Assembly (NCBI RefSeq): GCF_900129385.1
Contig: NZ_FQVO01000005.1
Location: 1 to 64,000 of the forward strand
DNA length: 64,000 nucleotides
Reading direction: 5' to 3'
Source of the DNA: Chryseobacterium takakiae
GTDB lineage: Bacteria; Bacteroidota; Bacteroidia; Flavobacteriales; Weeksellaceae
Below the pieces are notes generated by a model. The model was not told the origin of the DNA. It did not search any database and saw only the letters and a program-made list of their open reading frames with translations. Numbering within the stretch: position 1 is the first letter of the stretch; each line of letters begins with the position of its first letter. This document shows, in pieces, positions 27,312 to 36,070 of the stretch. The position numbers were made by a program, and so were the translations under genes.

Positions 27312-28226
27312 ATGAAAAAGAATATACTTGTTATATATTACACTCAATCCGGCCAGCTGGAAGATATCGTAAAACATATCGCTCAGCCTTTTGAGGAAAA
27401 AAGCCAGGAATATGAGGTAACCTATTATAATATAAGGATGAAAAAAGACTTTCCTTTTCCATGGTCAGGAGATGTATTTTTCAACACGTTTCCAGAATCT
27501 TACCTACAGGTTCCCAGCGAAATTCTGCCGCCAACTGAAGAAGTTTTAAATAAAAAATTTGATCTGGTTATTTTTGGATACCAGGTTTGGTATTTAACCC
27601 CTTCTATTCCTATCATATCTTTTCTGAAGAGTGGTTTTGCCGAAGACATTCTTAAAGACACTCCTGTAGTTACCGTTTCAGGTACCAGAAATATGTGGAT
27701 GTTTTCTCAGGAAAAACTTAAAGTGTATCTAAAACAAATGCAGGCCAAGCTTGTGGGGAATATTGCTTTGGTAGACAGGCACGATAATTACACCAGTGTA
27801 CTGACCATCCTTCGTTGGATGACCACCGGGAAAAAGGAAAAATCCGGAATACTTCCTGCAGCAGGAGTTTCAGATGAAGAAATCAACGGCGCAGGAAAAT
27901 ACGGCAGAATCATTGAAAAACATTTTTCCGAAAATACGCTGGAGGCCCTTCAGCCTGATCTCGTGAAAAACGGAGCCGTAGAAATCCGTGCCTTTCTGGT
28001 AAGAGTGGAAAAAGTAGGAAATAAAATTTTCAAAGTATGGTCCGGTCTCATCATGAGGAAAAAAGAAAAGCGACCATTGCTGATCAAATTCTTTAAGGTA
28101 TATTTGATGGCCGCAATATGGATTGTATCACCCATAGTTCTGGTATTACATTTGCTTACAACACCTATCTTTTGGTTTAAAAGAAAAAAACAAAGAGAAT
28201 ATTTACAAGGAATTAATATAAAATAG
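27312..28226 (+). CDS. darA: Dialkylresorcinol condensing enzyme DarA
   Basis: The 304-residue protein starts with a flavodoxin-like fold (ILVIYYTQSGQLEDIVKHI, 5-23; DLVIFGYQVWYLTPS near 92-106), as do DarA proteins. It ends in a hydrophobic helix (about 258-287) that may tether it to the membrane. Together with DarB it makes the 2,5-dialkylresorcinol half of flexirubin. darB starts one base after its stop, the arrangement used to define such loci. The catalytic role of DarA (aromatase or condensing partner) is from the literature on the family. Confidence 0.87.
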   Translation: MKKNILVIYYTQSGQLEDIVKHIAQPFEEKSQEYEVTYYNIRMKKDFPFPWSGDVFFNTFPESYLQVPSEILPPTEEVLNKKFDLVIFGYQVWYLTPSIPIISFLKSGFAEDILKDTPVVTVSGTRNMWMFSQEKLKVYLKQMQAKLVGNIALVDRHDNYTSVLTILRWMTTGKKEKSGILPAAGVSDEEINGAGKYGRIIEKHFSENTLEALQPDLVKNGAVEIRAFLVRVEKVGNKIFKVWSGLIMRKKEKRPLLIKFFKVYLMAAIWIVSPIVLVLHLLTTPIFWFKRKKQREYLQGINIK

Positions 28227-28227
28227 A

Positions 28228-29367
28228 ATGAACGACGTATTTATCACAAAGGCTTCAACATACCTGCCGAATGAACCGGTTTCTAATGATGAAATGGAAA
28301 CGTATCTTGGCTATATCAATGAAAAACCGTCAAAAGCAAAGGCTTTAATTCTGAGAAACAACAAAATTACCACAAGGTATTATGCTTTAGACCAGGAAGG
28401 AAAACCAACCCATACCAATGCCCAGATCACGGCAAAAGCCGTAGAAGGCCTTTTCGATGAAAATTTTGGGAAAGAAGATATAGAGCTGCTTTCTTGCGGA
28501 ACCACTTCCGCAGACCAGATCCAGCCGTCTCATGCATCAATGGTACATGGAGAGCTTAATCTGAATAAATCAATCGAGATCAACACCTCAACCGGACTTT
28601 GTAATTCCGGGATGAATGCTTTCAATTACGGATTTCTTTCCGTAAAAGCAGGAGTTAAAGAAAATGCCGTTTGTGTAGGTTCAGAAAGATTTTCAGCATG
28701 GATGACTGCCGATAAATTCAATCATGAAGCAGAAAATTTAAAGCTGCTTGAAGAAAGACCGATTATTGCCTTTAAAAGAGAGTTCCTAAGATGGATGCTT
28801 TCCGATGGTGCCGGTGCGCTGCTTCTTGAAAACAAACCAAGACCCGACAGCGTTTCTCTGAAAGTAGAATTCATCGATTTTTATTCTTACGCCCACGAAA
28901 TTGAAGCGTGCATGTACGCAGGATGCGAAAAGCAGGAAGACGGAAGCCTGAAATCATGGGCAGACTATCCTTCAGATGAATGGCTGAAACAATCTATTTT
29001 TGCTCTGAAACAGGATACAAAAATTTTAGATCAGTATATTTTGGTAAAAGGTGCAGAAAGTTTAAGATCATCTTTCGATAAACACAACCTTGATCCAAAT
29101 ACAATAGACCACGTACTGGCGCATATTTCGTCAGGATATTTTAAAGAAGGATTAAAAGAAGAATTTGCCAATGTAGGATTGGATTTCCCTTGGGAAAAAT
29201 GGTTCTACAACCTTTCGGAAGTAGGAAACATCGGAGCCGGTTCAATTTTCATCGCTCTTGAAGAATTAATGAATTCAGGAAAGCTGAAAAAAGGAGAAAA
29301 AGTACTTCTTTGCGTACCGGAAAGCGGAAGATTCGCCTATTCTTGTGCCCTGTTAACGGTTTGCTAA
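28228..29367 (+). CDS. darB: DarB, KAS III-like ketosynthase for dialkylresorcinol
   Basis: The 379-residue thiolase-fold enzyme carries the KAS III catalytic triad: Cys125 in STGLCNSGMN, His299 in VLAHISS and Asn334 in EVGNIGAGS. DarB enzymes condense two fatty acyl precursors into a cyclohexanedione that is aromatised to a dialkylresorcinol. The pair with darA and the following hotdog genes place it in the lipid half of flexirubin synthesis. Its stop overlaps the next start (TAATG). Confidence 0.9.
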   Translation: MNDVFITKASTYLPNEPVSNDEMETYLGYINEKPSKAKALILRNNKITTRYYALDQEGKPTHTNAQITAKAVEGLFDENFGKEDIELLSCGTTSADQIQPSHASMVHGELNLNKSIEINTSTGLCNSGMNAFNYGFLSVKAGVKENAVCVGSERFSAWMTADKFNHEAENLKLLEERPIIAFKREFLRWMLSDGAGALLLENKPRPDSVSLKVEFIDFYSYAHEIEACMYAGCEKQEDGSLKSWADYPSDEWLKQSIFALKQDTKILDQYILVKGAESLRSSFDKHNLDPNTIDHVLAHISSGYFKEGLKEEFANVGLDFPWEKWFYNLSEVGNIGAGSIFIALEELMNSGKLKKGEKVLLCVPESGRFAYSCALLTVC

Positions 29368-29798
29368 TGGAAAACAGATTACCAACAACCGATCAGGATT
29401 TTGTGGAGAGCTTAATTCCCCAGCGATTTCCTTTTGTCATGGTAAACAGCATTGCAGAATATTCAGAAAATCATCTGATTTCAGGATTTATTCCGGCTGA
29501 AGAAAACATTTTTATTCAGGACGGAATTTTTCAGGCTTCAGGATTATTGGAACATCAGGCGCAAAGCGTTGCACTTCATACCGGTTACAAATTTTATCTT
29601 TTAGGAAAGGAGGCTCCTACAGGATATATTGGTGCCGTGAAATCATTTGAAGTAAACAAGCTTCCGGAAACGGGAGATCAGTTATTATCCGAAGTTTTCA
29701 TTATTAATGAAATGATGGGGGTAACTTTGGTAGATGTCATCACGAAGGTCAATGATGAGGTTGTTGCGAAATCTCAGATGAAAACGGTTGTCATGTAA
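29367..29798 (+). CDS. FabZ-like hotdog dehydratase family protein
   Basis: The start at 29367 (MENRLPTTDQ) overlaps the darB stop as TAATG and gives 143 residues; a longer frame would run inside darB. LIPQRFPFVMVNSIAEYSEN (about 14-33) matches the FabZ opening, but the usual catalytic His of HRYPFLLVD is replaced here (Q-R-F-P-F), as in a subset of pigment-locus hotdog proteins. ASGLLEHQAQSVALHTG (about 57-73) forms the long helix with Glu62. It may be a dehydratase or a substrate-binding paralogue in the polyene pathway. Confidence 0.75.
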   Translation: MENRLPTTDQDFVESLIPQRFPFVMVNSIAEYSENHLISGFIPAEENIFIQDGIFQASGLLEHQAQSVALHTGYKFYLLGKEAPTGYIGAVKSFEVNKLPETGDQLLSEVFIINEMMGVTLVDVITKVNDEVVAKSQMKTVVM

Positions 29799-29888
29799 TA
29801 TTTGAATTAAAAATTTGTGATCTTGGCTAAGTGAAATCGAAGATTCAACGTAGTCAACGGCTCGCGAACTTAAAAAATAGATCATTTA

Positions 29889-30332
29889 ATGGAAATCAAG
29901 GAAGAAAACATCATCAACATCCACAATTTTCTCCCGCATCGCGACCCGATGCTGATGGCAGACTATATCACGGAACTGACTAAAGAAAAAGTGATAACTT
30001 CCTTTGAAATTCAGCAAAACAATATTTTTGTACACAATAACGAATTTGCTGAAGCCGGCCTTATTGAAAATCTTGCGCAAACATGTTCTTCAATTCTTGG
30101 ACAAAGTTTTTTTGAGAATCCCAATACAGACACCAAAGTGATTGGCTTTATTACCTCCATCAAAAAAATAGAAGTGCATGCGCTTCCAAAAGTAGGTGAT
30201 AAAATCATTTCCAAAGCTTCGCTCATTTCACAATTCGGGAATATATGCAATATCTTTTGCGAAACTTTTCATAATGACCAGCTTTTGATAAAAGCTGAAA
30301 TCAATTTGTTTATTCAAGAAGTTAAAAACTGA
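29889..30332 (+). CDS. FabZ-like hotdog dehydratase
   Basis: A 147-residue hotdog protein. FLPHRDPMLMADYI (about 14-27) is a good match to the FabZ active-site stretch with His17, and FAEAGLIENLAQTCSSILG (about 54-72) supplies the conserved Glu. It is likely to dehydrate 3-hydroxyacyl-ACP during polyene assembly, cooperating with FabG. It follows the other hotdog gene after a 90-base gap with no clear promoter. Confidence 0.8.
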   Translation: MEIKEENIINIHNFLPHRDPMLMADYITELTKEKVITSFEIQQNNIFVHNNEFAEAGLIENLAQTCSSILGQSFFENPNTDTKVIGFITSIKKIEVHALPKVGDKIISKASLISQFGNICNIFCETFHNDQLLIKAEINLFIQEVKN

Positions 30333-30337
30333 CGACG

Positions 30338-30742
30338 ATGAAAAAGCAGGACCTTCCTCAGGACGAAAGCAACCTAAAATCCGCAAACATGACCGAAGTG
30401 CTCTATGTTACGGATGAAAATGACAATTATACCACCGCCAACAGTATTGGCTGGGATGCCAAAAAAGCAGCGCTGGAAGAATCCATGGAACTTATCCATG
30501 AAAGGATTGAAGAGGCCAGAAAAAACGTAGCCAATAATATCGTAAGTCCGATTGTTTATTTCATGGAACTGAATAAAATGGATCTTCAGGTATTGGCAGC
30601 TTACGTCGGAATGTGGCAGTGGCGCGTAAAAAGACACGGAAAACCAAAAATATTTAAAACACTGAGCGACTCTGTACTGAAAAAATATGCCGATACATTC
30701 GGTATTACAGTAGACGAACTGAAAAACTTCAACGGAAAATAA
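30338..30742 (+). CDS. Conserved small protein with HTH-like C-terminus, unknown function
   Basis: The 134-residue soluble protein has an acidic N-terminal part, a charged helix (about 44-70) and a C-terminal section (about 85-134; MDLQVLAAYVGMWQWRVKRH and then YADTFGITVDELKNF) that resembles the helix-turn-helix layout of XRE-type regulators. It sits 5 bases after a dehydratase gene, deep in the pigment operon. It could be a regulator or a structural partner of the synthesis complex. No enzyme motif is visible. Confidence 0.6.
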   Translation: MKKQDLPQDESNLKSANMTEVLYVTDENDNYTTANSIGWDAKKAALEESMELIHERIEEARKNVANNIVSPIVYFMELNKMDLQVLAAYVGMWQWRVKRHGKPKIFKTLSDSVLKKYADTFGITVDELKNFNGK

Positions 30743-30774
30743 GGTAAGTTGAAGATTAATAAACCAAGCTAAGA

Positions 30775-31770
30775 ATGAAAATTAATTTTGAACACCATCA
30801 GACTGCGCATTGCGAGAACGGTGTTGCTTCCAATTTATTATTAAACAAAGGGTTGAAACTCAGCGAACCCATGATCTTCGGAATCGGTTCCGGATTATTC
30901 TTTGTTTACCTCCCTTTTTTAAAAGTAAATTTTGCACCCGGTTTCAGCTATCGTCCTATGCCGGGAGCTATCTTCAGCAAAGCCGCAAGAAGACTGGGGA
31001 TTAAAATTAAAAGGCTTAAATTTTCTAATCCGCAGGATGCCCAGAAAGCGCTTGAGAAAAATCTGGAAAACAATATTCCGACAGGCCTTCAGGTAGGTGT
31101 TTTCAACCTTACTTATTTCCCTGAAGAGTATAAATTTCATTTCAATGCGCATAATCTTGTAGTTTACGGAAAAGAAGACGGGAAATTCCTGATCAGTGAT
31201 CCCGTGATGGATTATGTAACTACCCTCACCGAAGCCGAGCTGGAAAAAGTACGATATGCTAAAGGAGCACTTCCTCCGAAAGGGCACATGTACTTTCCTA
31301 CTTATATTCCGGAAAACATTCATCTGGAAGAAGCGATCAAAAAAGGAATCAAAGATACCTGCAAAAATATGCTTGCTCCGGTTCCTATTGTGGGGGTAAA
31401 AGCTATAAGATGGGTCGCAAAAAGCATCCCGAAATGGGCTGAAAAAAAAGGAACAAAAACAACCAATCATTATTTGGGACAGCTGATCCGCATGCAGGAA
31501 GAAATCGGAACCGGAGGAGGAGGCTTCAGGTTCATTTACGGTGCTTTCTTACAGGAAGCGGCTGTTATTCTCAAAAATAATGAATTAAAAGAACTGTCTA
31601 AAGAGATCACCATGATTGGTGATCTCTGGAGAGATTTTGCAGTGGATATTGCCCGGGTTTACAAAAACAGGAACTCCAAAAGCGATATTTATAACAACCT
31701 TTCAAAATCAATGCTTCACATTGCAGATCTGGAAGAAGCCTTCTATAAAAAATTAAGAAAAGCAATATAA
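30775..31770 (+). CDS. BtrH-like N-terminal domain protein (putative acyl-ACP acyltransferase)
   Basis: The 331-residue protein opens with HHQTAHCENGVASNLLLNKG (7-26), the signature of the BtrH family. BtrH moves an acyl group from an ACP to an amine in butirosin synthesis. The N-terminal half looks like a papain/C39-type fold with possible triad Cys13, His126 (HFNAHNLVVYG) and Asp142 (LISDP). The C-terminal half is helical. It is followed at once by an ABC transporter. An acyl-transfer role in making the flexirubin ester is my inference. Confidence 0.7.
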   Translation: MKINFEHHQTAHCENGVASNLLLNKGLKLSEPMIFGIGSGLFFVYLPFLKVNFAPGFSYRPMPGAIFSKAARRLGIKIKRLKFSNPQDAQKALEKNLENNIPTGLQVGVFNLTYFPEEYKFHFNAHNLVVYGKEDGKFLISDPVMDYVTTLTEAELEKVRYAKGALPPKGHMYFPTYIPENIHLEEAIKKGIKDTCKNMLAPVPIVGVKAIRWVAKSIPKWAEKKGTKTTNHYLGQLIRMQEEIGTGGGGFRFIYGAFLQEAAVILKNNELKELSKEITMIGDLWRDFAVDIARVYKNRNSKSDIYNNLSKSMLHIADLEEAFYKKLRKAI

Positions 31771-31771
31771 C

Positions 31772-32527
31772 GTGGAACATTTTATCGAAATAAAAAACCT
31801 CTACAAAAAATACAAAAATGCAGAAGACTTTTCTGTAAATGATATTTCGCTGAATATTGCCAAAAACGAGATCTACGGAATTCTCGGGCCCAACGGAGCC
31901 GGAAAAACCACTCTTATTTCCATACTTTCCGGATTAATTAAGCCTACATCGGGACAATTTACCATTGACGGGCTTTCGCCTCAGAAAAACGGCTTCAAAT
32001 TAAGGCAGATCATTGGCATTGTCCCTCAGGAATACGCATTGTACCCTACTCTGACGGCAAGAGAAAATCTAATGTTCTTCGGAAGCTTATACGGTTTAAG
32101 CCATAAAAAGCTAAAAACAGCCATTGATGAGTCTCTGGAAATTATGGGGCTTTCAAAATTTGCTGATAAAAAAGTAGAACAGTTTTCAGGAGGGATGAAA
32201 CGCCGCTGTAATCTCATCGCGGGAACCCTTCACAATCCGAAAGTTTTATTTCTGGATGAACCGACCGTAGGCGTTGATGTACAGTCTAAAAAAGCAATTA
32301 TTGATCATCTTTTGGAACTCAATAAAAAAGGAACCTGTATTATTTATACCTCGCATCACCTTTCGGAAGCAGAAGAATTCTGTACCAAAATTGCCATTAT
32401 CGATCACGGAAAAATCCATGCCGTTGGAACTCCGGAAGAACTGGTAAGCAAAGTTTGCAACGCGGAAAACTTAGAAGATGTTTTTATTTCATTAACCGGA
32501 AAAGAATTACGAGATGTTGTTGTATAA
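31772..32527 (+). CDS. ABC transporter ATP-binding protein
   Basis: The 251 residues carry all ABC ATPase motifs: Walker A GPNGAGKTT (39-47), the Q-loop IVPQEYALYP (about 84-93), signature FSGGMKRRCN (about 135-144), Walker B VLFLDEPTVGVD (about 154-165) and the switch His in YTSHHLSEA. The start is GTG at 31772, one base after the BtrH-like gene. It overlaps its permease gene by 14 bases, so the two form an exporter of the ABC-2 type, probably for the pigment or a precursor. Confidence 0.92.
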   Translation: MEHFIEIKNLYKKYKNAEDFSVNDISLNIAKNEIYGILGPNGAGKTTLISILSGLIKPTSGQFTIDGLSPQKNGFKLRQIIGIVPQEYALYPTLTARENLMFFGSLYGLSHKKLKTAIDESLEIMGLSKFADKKVEQFSGGMKRRCNLIAGTLHNPKVLFLDEPTVGVDVQSKKAIIDHLLELNKKGTCIIYTSHHLSEAEEFCTKIAIIDHGKIHAVGTPEELVSKVCNAENLEDVFISLTGKELRDVVV

Positions 32528-33779
32528 ACTGTGGCGAAGCTTTATTAAAGAAACCCTTCTGCTGAAAAGAGATATCGGAGGAATTGTCATCATTTTCGTG
32601 ATGCCTTTGCTTTTAATTGTTACCATTACTTTAATTCAGGATTCTACCTTCAAAAACATGGAAGGTTCAAAAATCCCGATTATTTTTATTGATAATGATA
32701 AATCTGAAATTTCAGAAAGCATAAAGAAACAGCTCGAAAACAGCAAAACGTTTGAACTGCTAACTGATTTCAATGAAAAATCTGCCGAGAAAGCTGTCTT
32801 CGGGGGAGATTATCAGATGGCAATTGTTATTCCCAACAATTTAACGAAAGACATTAATACGAATATTGAATCTAAAGTTCAGGCTATTGTAAGTTCCTTT
32901 GGATTGGAAACGGATTCTTCTGCAATAAAACAGAATATTTCAAAAGCAAAAGATATCCGGCTTTATTTTGATCCTGCAACCAACATCAGCTTCAAAAACA
33001 ATGTGATGAATGCGGTGAATAAAATGGTTTTTGAGATCGAAAATAAAAAGATTTATAAAGCATTTCAGGACCAGCTGGGAACTACCGAAGACCTCAAAAA
33101 CAACAGCCTGATTGCTTTTAAGGAAATTACTCCGAAAAAAGGAAATAGGGACGTATTGCCGAATTCCGTTCAGCACAATGTTCCGGCGTGGGCACTGTTT
33201 GCCATTTTTTTTATTGTTGTTCCGCTGTCTATCAATTTAGTTAAAGAAAAAAGCCAGGGAACCAGTGTTAGAGCGAGAATAAGCCCGACTCCCTACTTCA
33301 TCCATATTTTAGGAAAAACATTTACGTATCTCATCATCTGTGTCATTCAGTTTTTGCTGATGGTTGCGGTTGGAATTTATCTTTTCCCCTATATGGATCT
33401 TCCGCAGTTTGATGTAACCGGAAAAATGCTTCCGTTGATCATCGTTACTGTTTTTGCCGGATTAGCTGCAATAGGATTTGGAGTTTTGCTGGGAACCGTT
33501 GCAGATACTCAGGAACAATCGGCGCCATTTGGGGCGACTTCAGTAGTCGTTTTAGCAGCCATTGGCGGAATTTGGGTTCCGGTTTTCCTGATGCCGGAAT
33601 TTATGCAGGCCATCGCCAAATTTTCACCAATGAATTGGGGCTTAAATGCATATTATGATATCATTTTAAGAAACAGCGGAATCGGAGGTATTGCAAAAGA
33701 AATCATTTTCTTATTTTTATTTTATATCGCCATGGTTGCTATTTCATTATTGTATGAAAGAAAACAAAATGCGGTGTAA
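32514..33779 (+). CDS. ABC-2 type transporter permease
   Basis: The 421-residue protein has one N-terminal membrane helix (about 20-42), a large extracytoplasmic domain (about 45-220) and five or six helices in the C-terminal half (about 225-415), the layout of ABC-2 permeases of the DrrB/YhgE type. It partners the overlapping ATPase gene. The cargo is unknown; the cluster suggests a hydrophobic aryl-polyene lipid. Confidence 0.88.
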   Translation: MLLYKLWRSFIKETLLLKRDIGGIVIIFVMPLLLIVTITLIQDSTFKNMEGSKIPIIFIDNDKSEISESIKKQLENSKTFELLTDFNEKSAEKAVFGGDYQMAIVIPNNLTKDINTNIESKVQAIVSSFGLETDSSAIKQNISKAKDIRLYFDPATNISFKNNVMNAVNKMVFEIENKKIYKAFQDQLGTTEDLKNNSLIAFKEITPKKGNRDVLPNSVQHNVPAWALFAIFFIVVPLSINLVKEKSQGTSVRARISPTPYFIHILGKTFTYLIICVIQFLLMVAVGIYLFPYMDLPQFDVTGKMLPLIIVTVFAGLAAIGFGVLLGTVADTQEQSAPFGATSVVVLAAIGGIWVPVFLMPEFMQAIAKFSPMNWGLNAYYDIILRNSGIGGIAKEIIFLFLFYIAMVAISLLYERKQNAV

Positions 33780-33836
33780 AAGTACACTGAATTAATTAAT
33801 GATGAAGGATATTTTTAATCTTAATTCTCCTAAACT

Positions 33837-33855
33837 AAATAAACTTTGTTTATTT
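33837..33855 (+). terminator. Short hairpin after the ABC permease
   Basis: AAATAAAC and GTTTATTT flank a TTT loop as a perfect 8-bp stem, followed by an AT-rich tract. It could attenuate or end transcription in the 153-base gap before the thioesterase gene. Confidence 0.4.
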
Positions 33856-33932
33856 CTAAATAATTTTAACGATTAAGAAATTAAGCTTAAATTCCTCAAT
33901 ATCTTAAAAAACTTAATGTTTTAAATACAGAA

Positions 33933-34361
33933 ATGCCTAAAAGTCTAAACATATTAACCTGTACGGAAGAAGTCCGTGTACGATTCAACGAAACCGATCC
34001 GCTGGGAATTGTATGGCACGGTCATTACATCGTGTATTTCGAGGACGGAAGAGAAGCTTTCGGGAGACAGCATGGCCTAACCTATCTTGATATTCAAAAG
34101 GCAGGCTATGTAACACCCATCGTTAAAAGCACCTGTGAACATTTCCTTCCGTTGAAATACGGCGAAACGTTTAAGATTGTAACCACTTTCGTTAATTCGG
34201 TTTCAGCGAAATTAATATATCAATACGAGCTTTTTAACGAAAATAATCAATTGGTTTGTTCCGGAGAAACCATCCAGGTCTTTCTGGATTCCGATAATAA
34301 TTTGTGCTTGTATAACCCTGATTTTTTTCAGGCTTGGAAAGATAAAATGGGATTATCATGA
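33933..34361 (+). CDS. Hotdog thioesterase (4HBT type)
   Basis: The 142 residues show the 4HBT signature VRFNETDPLGIVWHGHYIVY (about 12-31) with Asp18 as the probable catalytic residue and His25 nearby. It is likely to hydrolyse an acyl-CoA or acyl-ACP in the pigment pathway, for example to release the finished polyene acid or to edit stalled chains. It overlaps the following ketosynthase gene by four bases (ATGA). Confidence 0.85.
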   Translation: MPKSLNILTCTEEVRVRFNETDPLGIVWHGHYIVYFEDGREAFGRQHGLTYLDIQKAGYVTPIVKSTCEHFLPLKYGETFKIVTTFVNSVSAKLIYQYELFNENNQLVCSGETIQVFLDSDNNLCLYNPDFFQAWKDKMGLS

Positions 34362-35497
34362 AGGATATTTTCATCACAGATTACAACTGTATCACGCCTT
34401 TAGGTTTCGATGTTCCTTCGAACTGGAATGCTCTTCTGGAAGGTAAATCCGGTGTCAATGTACATACTATTATTAAAAATCATGAGCCTTTTTATGTTTC
34501 TAAAATCGATTCTGAAAAATTAGAAGAAGAATTTAACAGAGTTTTCCACTCCGCTCAGAACAACAGTTTTACAAGGCTGGAAAAAATGTTTTTGCTGAGC
34601 TTACAACCTTTGATTGAAAGACATCAGATTACAGCAGAAACAGCTTTTATCCTGTCCACCACCAAAGGAAATATAAGTCTATTAAAAAATAAAGACATCT
34701 TACCGGAAGGTGTTTTGTTATCCGCTTTAGCGCAAAAAATTGCTGATTTTTTCGGGTTTAAAACAAAACCAATTGTTGTTTCCAACGCATGTGTTTCCGG
34801 AGTAATGGCCATTGCTGTTGCTAAAAATATGATTCAGGCAGGAAAATATAAAGATGCTTTTGTAATTGCAGGAGATGAAATTTCAGAATTTGTAATCTCA
34901 GGCTTCAATTCCTTTCAGGCTATTGGGAGTGGGATATGTAAACCCTATGATAAAACCCGCGACGGCATCAATCTTGGTGAAGCGGCAGCGGCAGCATATA
35001 TCACTTCAGAACCAACCCAAAACGAAAAAATTAGTTTTAAAATTTTAGGTGACTCCGCAGTTAATGATGCCAACCATATTTCCGGGCCATCCAGAACCGG
35101 TGACGGATTGTTTGCCAGCATCAAAAATGCGATGACGGAAGCACGGGTTTCTGCGGAGGATATTGATTTTATTTCTGCACACGGAACGGCAACAATCTAT
35201 AACGACGAAATGGAAGCCATTGCTTTTAACCGTGCAGAACTACAGAATATTCCTTTAAACAGTTTAAAAGCATATTACGGGCATTGTTTAGGCGCATCGG
35301 GATTACTGGAAACCATTATTTCCATGGAAAGTGCTTTACATACAATACTGATTCCATCTAAAAATTTTGAAGACATCGGAACTTCCCAATCTTTGAATAT
35401 TATTAAAGAAACCCAACCTGCAGAAATCAGGCATATTCTGAAAACGGCTTCAGGCTTTGGCGGATGTAATGCGGCGGTTGTTTTGGAGAAAATGTAA
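34358..35497 (+). CDS. Beta-ketoacyl-ACP synthase (KAS I/II type)
   Basis: This 379-residue ketosynthase has a full catalytic triad: Cys145 in SNACVSG, His275 in AHGTAT and His309 in GHCLGASG. It is somewhat shorter than FabF (about 410), as is typical of aryl-polyene ketosynthases. It should carry out one class of decarboxylative condensation in polyene elongation, perhaps the first one on the aryl starter. It is coupled to the upstream thioesterase. Confidence 0.87.
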   Translation: MKDIFITDYNCITPLGFDVPSNWNALLEGKSGVNVHTIIKNHEPFYVSKIDSEKLEEEFNRVFHSAQNNSFTRLEKMFLLSLQPLIERHQITAETAFILSTTKGNISLLKNKDILPEGVLLSALAQKIADFFGFKTKPIVVSNACVSGVMAIAVAKNMIQAGKYKDAFVIAGDEISEFVISGFNSFQAIGSGICKPYDKTRDGINLGEAAAAAYITSEPTQNEKISFKILGDSAVNDANHISGPSRTGDGLFASIKNAMTEARVSAEDIDFISAHGTATIYNDEMEAIAFNRAELQNIPLNSLKAYYGHCLGASGLLETIISMESALHTILIPSKNFEDIGTSQSLNIIKETQPAEIRHILKTASGFGGCNAAVVLEKM

Positions 35498-35536
35498 AAA
35501 ATAATTTTGTAATTTTATAAAATTAAAGTTTAGGAA

Positions 35537-35773
35537 ATGGAATCTACAGTAGACATCAGAAAAAGAATTCACGAGTTCATCGATATTGCAGATGAAAGAA
35601 TTTTGCGTATTTTCAAAGGAATTATTGATGCTGAAGAAGAGGAAAATAATTATTCTGTTCCAGACTCACACTATGATGTAATAAATGAAAGAAGAGAAAA
35701 ATATATAAAAGGGGAAAGCAAATCTTACACTTGGGAGGAGGTTCAGGAAAAAGCTAAATCTGCTTTAAAATGA
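35537..35773 (+). CDS. Antitoxin of a RelE/ParE-type toxin-antitoxin pair
   Basis: The 78-residue acidic protein (MESTVDIRKRIHEFIDIADE at the start; SKSYTWEEVQEKAKSALK at the end) has the pattern of Bacteroidota addiction-module antitoxins, in which a Tyr-Thr-Trp-Glu-Glu-Val stretch closes the protein. Its stop overlaps the toxin start (ATGA). It lies inside the pigment operon in the same direction. With the toxin broken the antitoxin may be a relic or may still act as a regulator. Confidence 0.75.
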   Translation: MESTVDIRKRIHEFIDIADERILRIFKGIIDAEEEENNYSVPDSHYDVINERREKYIKGESKSYTWEEVQEKAKSALK

Positions 35774-36053
35774 TTTATGAATTAATTATACAGGAAGAAG
35801 CAAGTTTAGAAATTCTTGAAGCATATATTTATTACGAAAATGCACAAAAAGGCTTGGTCGAAAAATTCATGAAGCAATTAAACAAATACTTTCTTAGAAT
35901 TCAGAGCCACCCAAAACATTTTGAGATTAAAAAAATTACAGAGAGGTATTTGTACAGAAATTTCCTTATCTCATAATTTTTGATATTATTGATAACAAAA
36001 TCATTATACTATCTGTTTTCAACACCCACCAAAATCCTAAAAAGAAGCCTTAA
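35770..36053 (+). pseudogene. RelE/ParE-type toxin, frameshifted
   Basis: The frame that starts at 35770 reads 68 residues (MIYELIIQEEASLEILEAYI onward) and stops at 35976. If one A is restored to the A7 run at 35929-35935, the frame continues with YREVFVQKFPYLIIFDIID and ends at 36053 with HQNPKKKP. That is the usual C-terminus of this toxin family and gives about 94 residues. The single-base deletion removes the final strand that carries part of the active site, so the toxin is probably dead, unless this is a sequencing error or slippage restores the frame. Confidence 0.75.
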
Positions 36054-36070
36054 ATTTTTCAACCGTATCA

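Noticed and set aside
35770..35976. A genuine 68-residue toxin
   Set aside because: The normal toxin C-terminus is present in the next frame after the A7 run, so a frameshift explains it better.
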